Part shown: positions 16,036-25,575 of the stretch, one piece after another
Position numbering within the stretch: the stretch's first letter is position 1
How the letters are laid out: each line of letters opens with the position of its first letter
From: Acaryochloris sp. CRU_2_0
Lineage (GTDB): Bacteria; Cyanobacteriota; Cyanobacteriia; Thermosynechococcales; Thermosynechococcaceae
Assembly (NCBI GenBank): GCA_012034865.1
Contig: JAAUOM010000003.1
Span: 48,113 to 112,112 of the forward strand
Direction: 5' to 3'
Length of the DNA stretch: 64,000 nucleotides
Translations under genes and position numbers: made by a program
Notes under the pieces: model-generated
Seen by the model: only the letters and a program-made list of their open reading frames with translations
Told to the model about the DNA's origin: nothing
Databases searched by the model: none

Positions 16036-16994
16036 ATGAAGCACAGCCTTTTATCCGTCTTGACGCAAAAGAGCCTCCATCTCCTAGCGGTACTCTTGTT
16101 GCTCGTCACTAGCGTCTTTTCCTTGCCTCAAGCTGCTCAGGCTTTTCCGATCTATGCTCAACAGGCTTATGATAGCCCTCGGGAAGCAAATGGTCGTTTA
16201 GTCTGCGCCAACTGCCACTTGGCAGCTAAGCCCACTCAAGTTGAAGTCCCCCAATCCGTTTTACCCGATACGGTCTTTGAGGCAGTGGTTAAAATTCCTT
16301 ATGATACCTCTGTCCAACAGGTGTTAGGCAATGGCGATTTAGGATCTCTCAATGTGGGAGCCGTCCTGATGCTGCCCGATGGCTTTAAAATTGCCCCTGA
16401 CGATCGCATTCCTGAAAAATGAAGGAAGAACTCGGTGGGGTCTTTTATCAAAAATATAAGCCCGATACCGACAACATCATTGTGGTTGGTCCTCTGCCCG
16501 GGGATAAGCATCAAGAAATTATCTTTCCTGTCCTTTCTCCTGACCCAGCAACGGATAAAACCATCCATTTTGGCAAATATTCCGTTCACGCGGGTGGTAA
16601 TCGCGGTCGCGGTCAAATTTACCCCACAGGGGATAAAACGAACGTCAATGCAGTGACTGCTCCGTCTGCGGGTCAAGTCAGTCAGATTAGCGAAGCCAAT
16701 GGGGTTTCTACAGTCACGATCAAAAAAGCCGATGGCAGCGCTGTCTCGGCAACGATTCCAGCGGGGCTGCAAGTCCTTGTCTCTGAAGGTCAGGAGGTTG
16801 CGGATGGTGCAGCCCTTAGTTCTGATCCGAATGTGGGCGGATTTGGCCAAAAAGACACTGAAATTGTCTTACAAAGTTCCACGCGCATTAAATGGTTGAT
16901 GGTCTTCTTTACGGCAATTATGCTATCGCAAACCCTTCTGATTCTTAAGAAAAAACAAGTGGAGAAAGTCCAAGCTGCCGAAATGAATTTTTAG
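16036..16994 (+). CDS. petA: Cytochrome f, broken by one-base frameshift
   Basis: The precursor has a signal peptide ending QAAQA, then the mature N-terminus FPIYAQQAY and the haem site CANCH (Cys57, Cys60, His61). The frame stops at TGA 16420-16422 after DDRIPEK because the A-run at 16415-16419 has five bases where six are needed. Adding one A gives [16 protein letters not shown], and the second half follows: [18 protein letters not shown], the basic-patch/small domain, and the C-terminal anchor [24 protein letters not shown]. Restored length is 319, normal for cytochrome f. As petA is required for photosynthetic electron transport, the break is probably not in the living genome. A hairpin follows at 17035. 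Confidence 0.95.
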
Positions 16995-17034
16995 GATAAG
17001 CTTCTCAGCTTTTCACATTCTTCTTGTGGCTAAT

Positions 17035-17066
17035 AACAGGACTGCCTAGATCTAGGCAGTCCTGTT
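17035..17066 (+). terminator. Terminator after petCA
   Basis: AACAGGACTGCC and GGCAGTCCTGTT form a perfect 12-bp stem around TAGATCTA (itself palindromic), followed by GTTTAT. It lies 40 bases after the petA stop and 10 before the convergent lipoprotein gene's stop, so it may serve both strands. Confidence 0.8.
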
Positions 17067-17076
17067 GTTTATGAGC

Positions 17077-18285
17077 TTACTCATATTGAACAATTAGCTC
17101 CAATCCTTTAGCCCCTGTAAGGCGAAAAGCATTGACAACAGTCGGATCTTTGAGGTCGAGATCTTGGGTGGGGTTGTAGTTTTCAAAATAGGCAGATGCA
17201 GAGGCCTCTCCATCTAAGAATTGAATAACAGCCTCGGAACCAAATTTTTGTTTAGCCGCTTTTAGACAATCCTTCATCAGCAACGAAGGGGTAATCATTG
17301 AACCCAAATAGGCTTTGGTTTGATTATCAAATACCCGCAAGCCTCGTGCCACAGACTCCGTTTCATGGCGCAAAAACGAACTGCCGTGTTGGTAGTCTTC
17401 CCGTTCGACCACTGCCTCAATATCTTCTGGTTTGCGGATGATGGCATGGGTATCAAGGGTGATGGCAACGACTTCGGGTTCGTCTTCGAGCTGCGCTAAT
17501 TCCTTGCGAATTTGCGTTTTAATATCGTCTAACTGCTCATTATTAGTTTGACCTTTCCCTTTTAAGTGACTGAAATCCAGATAGGCTGAGTGACCATCGC
17601 CATAGGTAATCAGTCCTGAGAGCAAAATATTGGGGGCTGATTGTCCAGATAGATTTGCAGAACGATACACTGACAGCTTGGTTTTCCCGGCATTGGCGGC
17701 TAAGCGGTTGGGGTTGAAATACACATAGCTGAGTGGGATAGAGTCTTTTTTGGGGCTAAAGCCTTTGAAGGTTGTCCCGAAAATACCCAGCACTTTGCCG
17801 CCAGTTTTAGCAATTTCAGCTTTGGCGGTCTGGTAGGTGTGATTGGGTAATAAAGGGATAATCAGGGTTCCGGGTTGGGGCTGAAAGGTGATGGCTGGAC
17901 CTTGGCCATACCAATTGAGGGGTGTATTGGTCAAAACCGATTTGCCTTGAGTATTGACGCGATCCTGTCCTGGATCGATCAAATATTCCCGGCCGTTATT
18001 ATCAATGACCAAATGGGGTTTGTTGTCACGATAGTCTAGGGGAGTGACATCGACGGTTTTGATCACCTTTTTCCAGTTTAGATCGTAGTCATAGAAGGAA
18101 AACTGGAAGACTTTGCTTATCGGAGTTGCGGGTTTAGAAGCAAGGTTGTCATAGTTAATGGCTAGGGTTTCTAACCGGAATCCATTAGGCTCTGCTACCT
18201 TGGTTTGCAAGAAGGTGCAGTTCACTAACAGCGTGGAACAACCGAGCAGCCCGATCAGTTTGATGAATGGAGCAAGGGTCACCAT
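17077..18285 (-). CDS. Hypothetical lipoprotein
   Basis: No family is recognised. The 402-residue product has a short signal peptide ending in a lipobox-like LLVNC (Cys23). The body is a soluble beta-rich protein with segments such as YLIDPGQDRVNT, PLLPNHTYQTAKAEIAKTGG and the acidic VVAITLDTHAIIRKPEDIEAVV. There are no repeats or catalytic motifs that I can name. It is downstream of a rhomboid gene on the same strand (28 bases apart), so the two may be co-transcribed. Confidence 0.6.
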   Translation of the reverse strand: MVTLAPFIKLIGLLGCSTLLVNCTFLQTKVAEPNGFRLETLAINYDNLASKPATPISKVFQFSFYDYDLNWKKVIKTVDVTPLDYRDNKPHLVIDNNGREYLIDPGQDRVNTQGKSVLTNTPLNWYGQGPAITFQPQPGTLIIPLLPNHTYQTAKAEIAKTGGKVLGIFGTTFKGFSPKKDSIPLSYVYFNPNRLAANAGKTKLSVYRSANLSGQSAPNILLSGLITYGDGHSAYLDFSHLKGKGQTNNEQLDDIKTQIRKELAQLEDEPEVVAITLDTHAIIRKPEDIEAVVEREDYQHGSSFLRHETESVARGLRVFDNQTKAYLGSMITPSLLMKDCLKAAKQKFGSEAVIQFLDGEASASAYFENYNPTQDLDLKDPTVVNAFRLTGAKGLELIVQYE

Positions 18286-18313
18286 AGATGCAGATCAAAG
18301 AAAGAAGAAGGAA

Positions 18314-19003
18314 TCAGCGTTGGGGACGATCATTAAATAATCCCAGTAGAGGGCCTAGCAGCGCACCAAAGACAAAACCGCCAGCATGAGCCCAATAGGC
18401 AATGCCTCCCATGTTCATGGGGGCATTGAGGCTGGCGACGCTATTAAAAGCCTGCTGGGCAAACCAAAAGCCGAGGAAGAAGATGGCGGGTAAGTTGACG
18501 GTCCACCAGAAAAACCCCAAGGGGATGAGAGTCAGGACTTCTGCTCTGGGAAAGCGGATGATGTAAGCTCCCATGACGCCGGCGATCGCACCACTAGCCC
18601 CCAAGGAAGGAATATCAGAATGAATATTGAAAAACCATTGACTCAGCGCTGCCAAAGCGCCACAACTGAGGTAAAACACAATATATTTCAAGCGTCCCAA
18701 TTGATCTTCAACATTGTTACCGAAGACCCAGAGAAACAGCATATTCCCGGCAATGTGTAATAGACCGCCATGCAAAAACTGGGAGGTGAATAGCGTAATC
18801 CAGGCAGGATGGGGTAAATCTGTGGGTTGTCCCTGCAAATTAGCTGTCAACTCTGCGGGCACCAAAGCCCACAACTGGAAAAATTGATTAAGGCTTTCCC
18901 CTAAGCGTAACTCATGCACAAAAACCACAACATTGAGGGTAATGATCCCATAGGTAACCAAGGGAGTGCTTCGAGTAGGGTTATTATCGCGTAGGGGTAC
19001 CAC
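18314..19003 (-). CDS. Rhomboid family intramembrane serine protease
   Basis: The 229-residue protein shows the rhomboid core: HxxxN-type motif with His83 and Asn87 (LLHIAGNMLFLW), catalytic Ser137 in GASGAIAGVMGAY and catalytic His206 in WAHAGGFVFG. Six or so hydrophobic helices match the minimal bacterial fold. It would cleave membrane-anchored substrates within the bilayer; the substrate is unknown. The N-terminal MVPLRDNNPTRSTPLVTY is the usual start of this bacterial subfamily. Confidence 0.92.
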   Translation of the reverse strand: MVPLRDNNPTRSTPLVTYGIITLNVVVFVHELRLGESLNQFFQLWALVPAELTANLQGQPTDLPHPAWITLFTSQFLHGGLLHIAGNMLFLWVFGNNVEDQLGRLKYIVFYLSCGALAALSQWFFNIHSDIPSLGASGAIAGVMGAYIIRFPRAEVLTLIPLGFFWWTVNLPAIFFLGFWFAQQAFNSVASLNAPMNMGGIAYWAHAGGFVFGALLGPLLGLFNDRPQR

Positions 19004-19159
19004 AGGTGTTTTTTGATCGATTCAACTAAAAATACACTATTCTCAACATGAGACCACACTATCTTCACCCTTCTCCACTCGATTCATCCGGGGAAGATGG
19101 TGCAGGGTTGAGTTCATCCCAAGAGCCAAGACTCTGGATTAACCACCACCTCTAAGATA

Positions 19160-21019
19160 ATGATTGAACAGGCAACAGCTTCAGCACGATCAAAACCCCT
19201 TCAGTTCATGTTAGCGGATGCCGATCCAATCTTTCGCTTGGGGTTGAAAGCCTGCTTAGATCCACTGCCAGATCTACAAATTATCGCTGAGGCGGATCGT
19301 CCTGCTCAAGTTCTCAGTCTGTTATCTCCAAGGGCTGACACTGACCAATCCTTATCTGTAACAGTGCAAACCCTGGATTTGGTCATTGTGGATGTGAGTA
19401 GTGCTGCCAACCCAGAAGCCAACACGGTTCTCTGCCAACAGCTCAAGGCTCACTATCCCCATTTAGCCCTATTTGTCCTGTCTAACGCTGCTAACCCAGA
19501 GGAATTAACCAAATTGTGGCAAGTGGGGGTGGAAGGCTTTGCCCAAAAAGGCAGCTTGGCCATGGCTGAACTGATCCAGCGGTTCCGTCAGGCTAGTCAG
19601 GGAATACGGGTTTGGGATGTCGCCCCTAAAGCCCAAATCCAAAGCCTGCGGCAGTCTAATGGGTCTGGGGCGGTGCAGTCTTGGCCAGACTTGAGTGCCT
19701 TTACCCTGTTGCGGCAGGTATTTATGGAAACAGGACTAAAGCAGCTAGAGCGATCCCTGGCTCAATTAGAAGATCGCCGTCAGCGCCAATCTTTGACTCC
19801 ATGGCAACGTACCATCAATGAAGGTCGCCTGCGGGAATTGCAAACTGTCCGTTGGCTGGTGCGCCGTTTTCTAGACAGCAGAGCTGGGGGCACTGAGGGA
19901 TCAGTTGGAAGGGTTGAGAACCCCACTGCTCCTGACTGGGGAGACCTTGACCCCTGGGAAACCGATGATCTAGCAGTTCCCTCCCGGATCACTGAAGTGA
20001 TAGATGCTCCTTTGTCTAATCTGACAGTGGATCTACCAGGGCTACTTATGGATGCCTTGTTGGCAAAGCTGCCCACGAGTTTAGAGAATCGTACTCAAAT
20101 TCCTTTAGAACTTGATATTCTCAAAGCCCAAAAGAAGCAGGAGTTGTTTCTAAGTATCTTGAAGCGGTTTGCAGGGCTATTAGATGAATTGCGGTTCTCT
20201 CAAGTGACGCGATCGCAACTCCTGCAAAAGCGGTCTCATCTCCTCCAAGATCTATGGCAGGCGACGACCGCTGATTTTTTCGGGAAATACCTGACTCTCC
20301 CCCTCTCCCCTGCCCCTCAGCAACCCGACGCCCCAGACATTGAACTGGTCAGGGTCTTGAGCCAAGATCAAGCCATGGTTGAAGCCGAAATTCTTAACAA
20401 AATTCCGTTGGTAACCGAACTCTTAGAGCATTTGCTCTTTCAAACCCCTTTGCTAGTTGAGAACAACCTCTATGCTGTGGGATCCCCAGAAGCCATGCTT
20501 CAAGCGGAAGCTCTCCTCAGTAATTTAGTAGTGAATGTGGCGAATGCCGTCTTGCAGCCCCTTCTCAATCGGTTTGCTAGTAATGAAGTCATCAAGCAGA
20601 GCTTTTATGATCGCACCTTGATTTCCACCCGGGAAATCGAGCGATTTCGCAATGCCCTCTCTAATCACTATCGCCTGCGGCGACTCTTCATTGAACCTAA
20701 AGAAATCTTTGAAAGTCAGTTTGCTCTAATCGTCTTTAGTGAGACTGGACTCCAGAAAATTGCAGTTTATGCTACCCGTGATCAAGAATTGCAGCAACTC
20801 TCTGGCCTACGGTTTACGGTGACCTTGGCGTTGGAAGCTCGGGATGCGATCGCCCCCCCCTTGCAAACCACCTTCACGTTTTTAGGTCGAGGCGTTGTTT
20901 ATCTATTGACCCAGGTGATTGGTCGAGGATTGGGATTAATCGGTCGAGGGATTTTGCAAGGTATCGGTGGAACCTGGCAAGATCTCTTTGTCCATCGCAA
21001 AAGCCATCAAGAAAAATAG
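19160..21019 (+). CDS. DUF3685 protein with pseudo-receiver domain
   Basis: The 619-residue protein starts with a receiver-like fold (LQFMLADADPIFRLGLKACL; LDLVIVDVSSAANP; LFVLSNAANPEE), but the position following the acceptor strand and the Lys motif (EGFAQKGS) are atypical, so phosphorylation is doubtful. The rest matches the cyanobacterial DUF3685 architecture: a long helical region, ERFRNALSNHYRLRRLFIEPKEIFESQ, and a C-terminal glycine-rich hydrophobic stretch (TFTFLGRGVVYLLTQVIGRGLGLIGRG) that may touch a membrane. Function unknown. Stands alone between divergent and convergent genes. Confidence 0.8.
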   Translation: MIEQATASARSKPLQFMLADADPIFRLGLKACLDPLPDLQIIAEADRPAQVLSLLSPRADTDQSLSVTVQTLDLVIVDVSSAANPEANTVLCQQLKAHYPHLALFVLSNAANPEELTKLWQVGVEGFAQKGSLAMAELIQRFRQASQGIRVWDVAPKAQIQSLRQSNGSGAVQSWPDLSAFTLLRQVFMETGLKQLERSLAQLEDRRQRQSLTPWQRTINEGRLRELQTVRWLVRRFLDSRAGGTEGSVGRVENPTAPDWGDLDPWETDDLAVPSRITEVIDAPLSNLTVDLPGLLMDALLAKLPTSLENRTQIPLELDILKAQKKQELFLSILKRFAGLLDELRFSQVTRSQLLQKRSHLLQDLWQATTADFFGKYLTLPLSPAPQQPDAPDIELVRVLSQDQAMVEAEILNKIPLVTELLEHLLFQTPLLVENNLYAVGSPEAMLQAEALLSNLVVNVANAVLQPLLNRFASNEVIKQSFYDRTLISTREIERFRNALSNHYRLRRLFIEPKEIFESQFALIVFSETGLQKIAVYATRDQELQQLSGLRFTVTLALEARDAIAPPLQTTFTFLGRGVVYLLTQVIGRGLGLIGRGILQGIGGTWQDLFVHRKSHQEK

Positions 21020-21044
21020 ACTCACTGGCAGTCAGTGTCAGAGG

Positions 21045-21515
21045 TTAGGCGTGAATTGAACCAACTTTGAGCATTTGCCGTAGATCATGACGAACGTGCA
21101 TCAAGATGTTTCCCAGTTGATTGAGACCTTTGCCATCGGCTCCGCATCCCCAGTAAGCATCTAGGGGAGAATTTTCGACGATGCGCTCATCCCCTGTGGC
21201 TAATAGTTCTGCCTGAATCGTAGGATGAGTGAGAAATTTAGTTCGCACGGCGGTGTACATGATCTGGAACTTAATTTGATCCCAATCGGGATGCACCGCA
21301 TAATTGGGGTTGCGACCCAGGGCAGCAGCAGCTTCTGGGGTAGGTGCTTGGCGAATCTGGTCGCATAAGCTTTGGTGGGGCGTACCTTTATACTTTTGAG
21401 CCTGATAGTAATGTTCTGAGGTAAGCCAAGTGTATCCTTGCAAGTCAATACTATACAGGGAGAAATTGGAAAAACATCCGTAAGGATCCTGAACTTTGTA
21501 GAAAAATATGGTCAT
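21045..21515 (-). CDS. NADAR family protein (YbiA-like)
   Basis: The 156-residue protein has the NADAR (DUF1768) sequence signposts: YGCFSNFS at the N-terminus, WLTSEHYYQAQKYKGT, the LGRNP turn, MYTAVRTKFLTHPTIQAELLATGDERIVENSPLDAYWGCG and the final GNILMHVR. Members hydrolyse N-glycosidic bonds in riboflavin intermediates or ADP-ribose derivatives; which applies here is unknown. MTIFFYK is taken as the start, with an upstream TTG two codons earlier as the alternative. Convergent with DUF3685 gene (25 bases). Confidence 0.9.
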   Translation of the reverse strand: MTIFFYKVQDPYGCFSNFSLYSIDLQGYTWLTSEHYYQAQKYKGTPHQSLCDQIRQAPTPEAAAALGRNPNYAVHPDWDQIKFQIMYTAVRTKFLTHPTIQAELLATGDERIVENSPLDAYWGCGADGKGLNQLGNILMHVRHDLRQMLKVGSIHA

Positions 21516-21521
21516 CCTCAA

Positions 21522-22026
21522 CTCAGTTGCCCTTTAACACTTTCAGAGGCTGATCTGCTTCATCTGTTTTTGAATCCGTTCTTCTCTTATGATTTTCAGT
21601 CGCATCTATAATACTAAGGGTGATCGGCTCTGATCCTAGTCCCCCAATTGGATCATCTCTCGGCACTCTTGACAATCTTGCCATCGACCTTCATGCCCCT
21701 CACCATAGTCCCCACCACGTAGGGTATAGTAAAAGGGATGTTACGGTAAAACACCTAAAAATCTGGTCAAGACAAGGGTATTTCGTGCATTTGGAGTTTG
21801 CGATCGCTCTGTGTTAGCAAAGATCCATACCGTTTCATCGTCTATCTGAGTCATCCCTTCTACTGAGTTGGGCTGGGTATCACCAATGTCTGGTAAGTGA
21901 TTGACGCAACATCACAGAATCCACGGGACATTATAAAGTACTGGATTGACTGAGACAAAATGATAGGATATCCAGACCAAGACCGTGAGAACTCTTCACA
22001 ATAGCCCCATTTAAGGAAAATCTACC
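21522..22026. other. Intergenic region upstream of the transketolase-like gene
   Basis: In 505 bases I see no supported gene, RNA or repeat. A 65-codon frame around 21620-21817 has no motif and an unlikely start. The promoter of the following gene should lie in the right half. Confidence 0.55.
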
Positions 22027-23928
22027 ATGACCGCCTTCCCTATTGATTTGAGTGCCTATCAACCCATCACCTTAAACCCTGACAATGCTACCCTCACCAA
22101 CGAACAGCGAGAGGTTCTCAAAGCTAATATTCAGCTTTGCCGGGATGCCATTGTCTTTTTTACTGCCACTGGGGCAGCTAGGGGTGTGGGGGGACATACT
22201 GGGGGTCCTTATGATACCGTTCCTGAAGTCATGATTTTGGATGCGTTGTTCCGAGGTAGCCCTGACAAGTTCGTACCTATTTTCTTTGATGAAGCTGGAC
22301 ATCGAGTGGCAACGCAATATCTGATGGCCACTTTAGAAGGGTCATTACCCGCCGAGCAGTTGATGCGTTATCGGGCGGCGGGTTCCACCTTGCCCGGTCA
22401 CCCTGAATTGGGTCTTACCCCTGGGGTTAAATTCAGCTCCGGTCGCTTAGGTCATATGTGGCCTTACGTCAATGGTGTGGCTTTGGCCAATCCGGGTAAA
22501 ACCGCATTCTGTTTAGGCTCAGATGGATCGCAACAGGAAGGCAATGATGCCGAAGCTGCCCGCTTAGCGGTAGCTCAACATATCAATGTCAAACTTCTGA
22601 TTGATGATAATGATGTCACCATTGCTGGCAATCCCTCTCAGTATCTGCCTGGGTTTAGCGTCAAGAAAACCCTAGAAGGGCATGGTCTCAAAGTCTTAGA
22701 AGGCGATGGCGAAGATATTGACGGTCTCTATGCCCGCATTTGTGAAGCAGTTAATACCCCTGGTCCGATCGCTATTATTAACAAGCGGGCCATGTGCGTG
22801 GGCATTGAAGGACTCGAAGGGTCTAATCACGGCCATGATGTCATTTCTGTAAAAGGAGCGATCGCCTATTTAGAGGCACGGGGGCATACTGCTGCTGTGG
22901 AGAATCTTCAAAACACAGTCAAGCCCAAGCAAGACTATACCTTCCTAGGGGTATCTGATAAGTCCGAGTCCAACCGCAATGTTTTTGGGGATGCCGTTGT
23001 GGATGTTCTCAGTGGCATGAGTGAGAGCGATCGCAAAAATAATGTCCTAGTTGTGGACAGTGACTTAGAAGGATCCTGTGGCCTACATAAAATTCGCGCA
23101 GCTCACCCTGAAGTCTTTATTAGTGGCGGAATTCAAGAGCGGGGTAATCTCTCCGCAGCGGCTGGTTTTGGTATGGCGAAAGGCAAACAAGGGATTTTTG
23201 CTACCTTTAGCGCCTTTTTAGAGATGTGTATCTCTGAAATTACAATGGCTCGCTTGAACTACTCCAATCTCCTCTGCCATTTCTCCCATGCTGGCATTGA
23301 CGATATGGCGGATAACACCTGTCATTTCGGAATTAACAATCTGTTTGCTGATAATGGCCTGGATGATGGCTATGAAACTCGTCTCTATTTCCCGGCGGAT
23401 GGTCATCAGATGCGGGCCTGTGTGAAAGCAGTGTTCAACAATCCAGGATTGCGCTTCATTTTCTCGACTCGGTCTCAGGTACCGCTCTTGCTCGATAGCA
23501 GTGGCAATGAACTCTATGCTGGCGATTATACCTTTACTCCCGGCAAGGATGAGGTCGTGCGAGAAGGGACAGCGGGGTATATTGTCAGTTTTGGCGAATC
23601 CCTCTATCGCGCCCTTGATGCAGTAGAACGGCTCAAACAAGAGGGGCTTGATGTGGGTCTGATTAACAAATCCACCCTCAATGTTGTCGATGAAACGACG
23701 ATGAAGAAGATTGGGGCAGCTCCCTTTGTCTTGGTGGTGGAATCCTTTAATCGGCGCACAGGTTTAGGCAGTCGTTTTGGGTCTTGGCTATTAGAGCGGG
23801 GTTTCACGCCTAAGTTTGCTTACCTCGGCACCCATGAAGAGGGCTGTGGCGGTCTCTGGGAGCAGTTTCCCCACCAAGGAATTGATCCTGTAGGCATTAT
23901 GAAAGCTGTGAAATCTTTGGCTGCTTAG
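22027..23928 (+). CDS. Transketolase-family protein
   Basis: The 633 residues combine a thiamine diphosphate binding N-terminal half and a transketolase C-terminal half in one chain. Visible landmarks: GGHTGGPYDTVPEVM, FDEAGHRVATQYLM, GRLGHMWPYVNGVALAN, the cofactor loop GSDGSQQEGNDAEAARLA with DDNDVTIAG about 25 residues later, then GGIQERGNLSAAAGFGMAKG and a C-terminal SFGESLYRAL. The GDG of the cofactor loop is GSDGS with EGN, as in related cyanobacterial proteins. It is related to but distinct from the pentose-cycle TktA, so the natural substrate is uncertain. Monocistronic. Confidence 0.85.
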   Translation: MTAFPIDLSAYQPITLNPDNATLTNEQREVLKANIQLCRDAIVFFTATGAARGVGGHTGGPYDTVPEVMILDALFRGSPDKFVPIFFDEAGHRVATQYLMATLEGSLPAEQLMRYRAAGSTLPGHPELGLTPGVKFSSGRLGHMWPYVNGVALANPGKTAFCLGSDGSQQEGNDAEAARLAVAQHINVKLLIDDNDVTIAGNPSQYLPGFSVKKTLEGHGLKVLEGDGEDIDGLYARICEAVNTPGPIAIINKRAMCVGIEGLEGSNHGHDVISVKGAIAYLEARGHTAAVENLQNTVKPKQDYTFLGVSDKSESNRNVFGDAVVDVLSGMSESDRKNNVLVVDSDLEGSCGLHKIRAAHPEVFISGGIQERGNLSAAAGFGMAKGKQGIFATFSAFLEMCISEITMARLNYSNLLCHFSHAGIDDMADNTCHFGINNLFADNGLDDGYETRLYFPADGHQMRACVKAVFNNPGLRFIFSTRSQVPLLLDSSGNELYAGDYTFTPGKDEVVREGTAGYIVSFGESLYRALDAVERLKQEGLDVGLINKSTLNVVDETTMKKIGAAPFVLVVESFNRRTGLGSRFGSWLLERGFTPKFAYLGTHEEGCGGLWEQFPHQGIDPVGIMKAVKSLAA

Positions 23929-24086
23929 AGGACGTGATGTTGGGGTTGGATACTTCGCCTGTTTTTAAAGGAAGGGTTTGAGTTTGAGTGATTGGCTTTG
24001 GGGTTTGGGTTTCGTGCCTCAACCCAATTTGCGATCTGCAAAACTAGAGTGCAAAGGTTTTTGTCCTAGAGCTGGAAGGGAAGGCC

Positions 24087-25445
24087 ATGAGTTACGACTA
24101 TGATCTATTTGTGATCGGTGCTGGGTCAGGTGGAATTGCCACGGCTCGTCGGGCGGCGGAATACGGAGCCAAAGTGGGCATTGCTGAATATGACCGCTTA
24201 GGTGGAACTTGCGTCAATCGAGGCTGTGTTCCCAAAAAGCTCCTAGTCTATGCTTCCCAATTCCCTAGTCATTTTGAGGTGGCTACTGGGTATGGCTGGA
24301 GTCCGGTGCAAAGTCAACTGGATTGGCAGCAACTGATTACCGCTGTCAATAATGAAGTGACGAGGTTAAATGGCATCTATCAGCGGATGCTAGATAACTC
24401 TAAAGTGGAGCTATATCGGCACCATGCCGCGTTTGTCGATGCCCATACGTTGGCGGTTGGAGACCAAAAAATTACCGCCGATAAAGTTTTGATCGCTGTT
24501 GGTGGCAAACCCGTTAAGCCTGAAAATATTCCGGGAATTGAACATGCGATAGTCTCCGATGATATGTTTCATCTGCAAAAACAACCCCAACATCTGGTTG
24601 TATTAGGGGGTGGCTATATCGGTATTGAATTTGCTTGTATTCTCAAGGGGTTAGGGTCGCAAGTGACCTTGGTGACCCGCGCAGACAAAATTCTGCGTAG
24701 CTTTGATGAGGATATTCGCACCGAAATTCAAGAGGCGATGGCAAAACATGGCATTCGCATTCTCAATCACATGACGGATTTGGCGATCGCAAAAACCGAT
24801 ACCGGTCTGCAACTCACGATTCAGCAAGCCGGAGTGCCTGAAACAACAATAGTGGCGGATGCGGTGAGTCTGGCGGCTACAGGTCGGATTCCCAACTTAG
24901 ACCGTTTAGGAATTGAAAATACAGCGGTGGAAATTGCTGAGGGGGCAATCACCGTCAATGACTATAGCCAAACAGCAGAATCCAATATCTATGCCGTCGG
25001 TGACTGCACCGATCGCATCAATTTGACGCCCGTGGCCATTAATGAAGGGCGAGCCTTTGCAGATACCCATTTTGGCGGCAAGTCCCGAGCCATGAGCTAT
25101 GAGAATGTACCAACAGCCATTTTCACTACCCCAGAGGCGGCAACGGTGGGACTCACGGAAGCTGAAGCCGTTGCCAAATATGGCCAAGACTCGATCAAAG
25201 TCTATCGCAGCCGTTTCCGACCCATGTACTACACGCTGCCCAACCATGACGAGAAAACCTTAATGAAGCTGGTGGTGCATACCGAAACGGATCGGGTTGT
25301 GGGCGCGCATATGGTGGGCGAACACGCTGCTGAGATTATTCAAGGAGTTGCGATCGCCCTCAAAATGGGTGCTACAAAAGCTCAATTTGATGCCACGGTG
25401 GGCATTCATCCCAGTTCCGCCGAAGAATTTGTAACCATGCGCTAA
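24087..25445 (+). CDS. gor: Glutathione-disulfide reductase
   Basis: The 452-residue protein has the full class I disulfide reductase layout: FAD loop VIGAGSGGIATARRAAEYGAKV, redox disulfide Cys42/Cys47 (GGTCVNRGCVPKKL), NAD(P)H loop VVLGGGYIGIEFA, FAD motif YAVGDC and the C-terminal VGIHPSSAEEFVTMR containing catalytic His-Glu. GSH-specific residues cannot be verified by eye, but the ending and overall pattern match cyanobacterial Gor rather than lipoamide dehydrogenase. It reduces GSSG to GSH in the cytosol. Preceded by 158 bases after the transketolase-like gene; a terminator follows at 25526. Confidence 0.93.
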   Translation: MSYDYDLFVIGAGSGGIATARRAAEYGAKVGIAEYDRLGGTCVNRGCVPKKLLVYASQFPSHFEVATGYGWSPVQSQLDWQQLITAVNNEVTRLNGIYQRMLDNSKVELYRHHAAFVDAHTLAVGDQKITADKVLIAVGGKPVKPENIPGIEHAIVSDDMFHLQKQPQHLVVLGGGYIGIEFACILKGLGSQVTLVTRADKILRSFDEDIRTEIQEAMAKHGIRILNHMTDLAIAKTDTGLQLTIQQAGVPETTIVADAVSLAATGRIPNLDRLGIENTAVEIAEGAITVNDYSQTAESNIYAVGDCTDRINLTPVAINEGRAFADTHFGGKSRAMSYENVPTAIFTTPEAATVGLTEAEAVAKYGQDSIKVYRSRFRPMYYTLPNHDEKTLMKLVVHTETDRVVGAHMVGEHAAEIIQGVAIALKMGATKAQFDATVGIHPSSAEEFVTMR

Positions 25446-25525
25446 GTCCCCTGTCGCCTTTTTGTTGTGAGGGGGCACTCTAAACTCAGGAATCTGGTAT
25501 CACGAGATTCCTCCTCAGAGGATTT

Positions 25526-25553
25526 AACCCCCGACACAACCTGTTAGGGGGTT
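25526..25553. terminator. Bidirectional terminator between gor and Rieske gene
   Basis: AACCCCC (25526-25532) and GGGGGTT (25547-25553) form a 7-bp G-C rich stem followed by CTTTATT on the plus strand. The site lies between convergent stop codons. Confidence 0.6.
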
Positions 25554-25575
25554 CTTTATTGAACCCTCGCTCTGT

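Noticed and set aside
16415..16422. Programmed frameshifting in petA
   Set aside because: No slippery heptamer-plus-structure is evident and the same kind of one-base loss occurs in many other genes; sequence error is simpler.
21620..21817. 65-codon plus-strand frame in the intergenic region
   Set aside because: No motif or ribosome binding site, and unlikely amino-acid composition.
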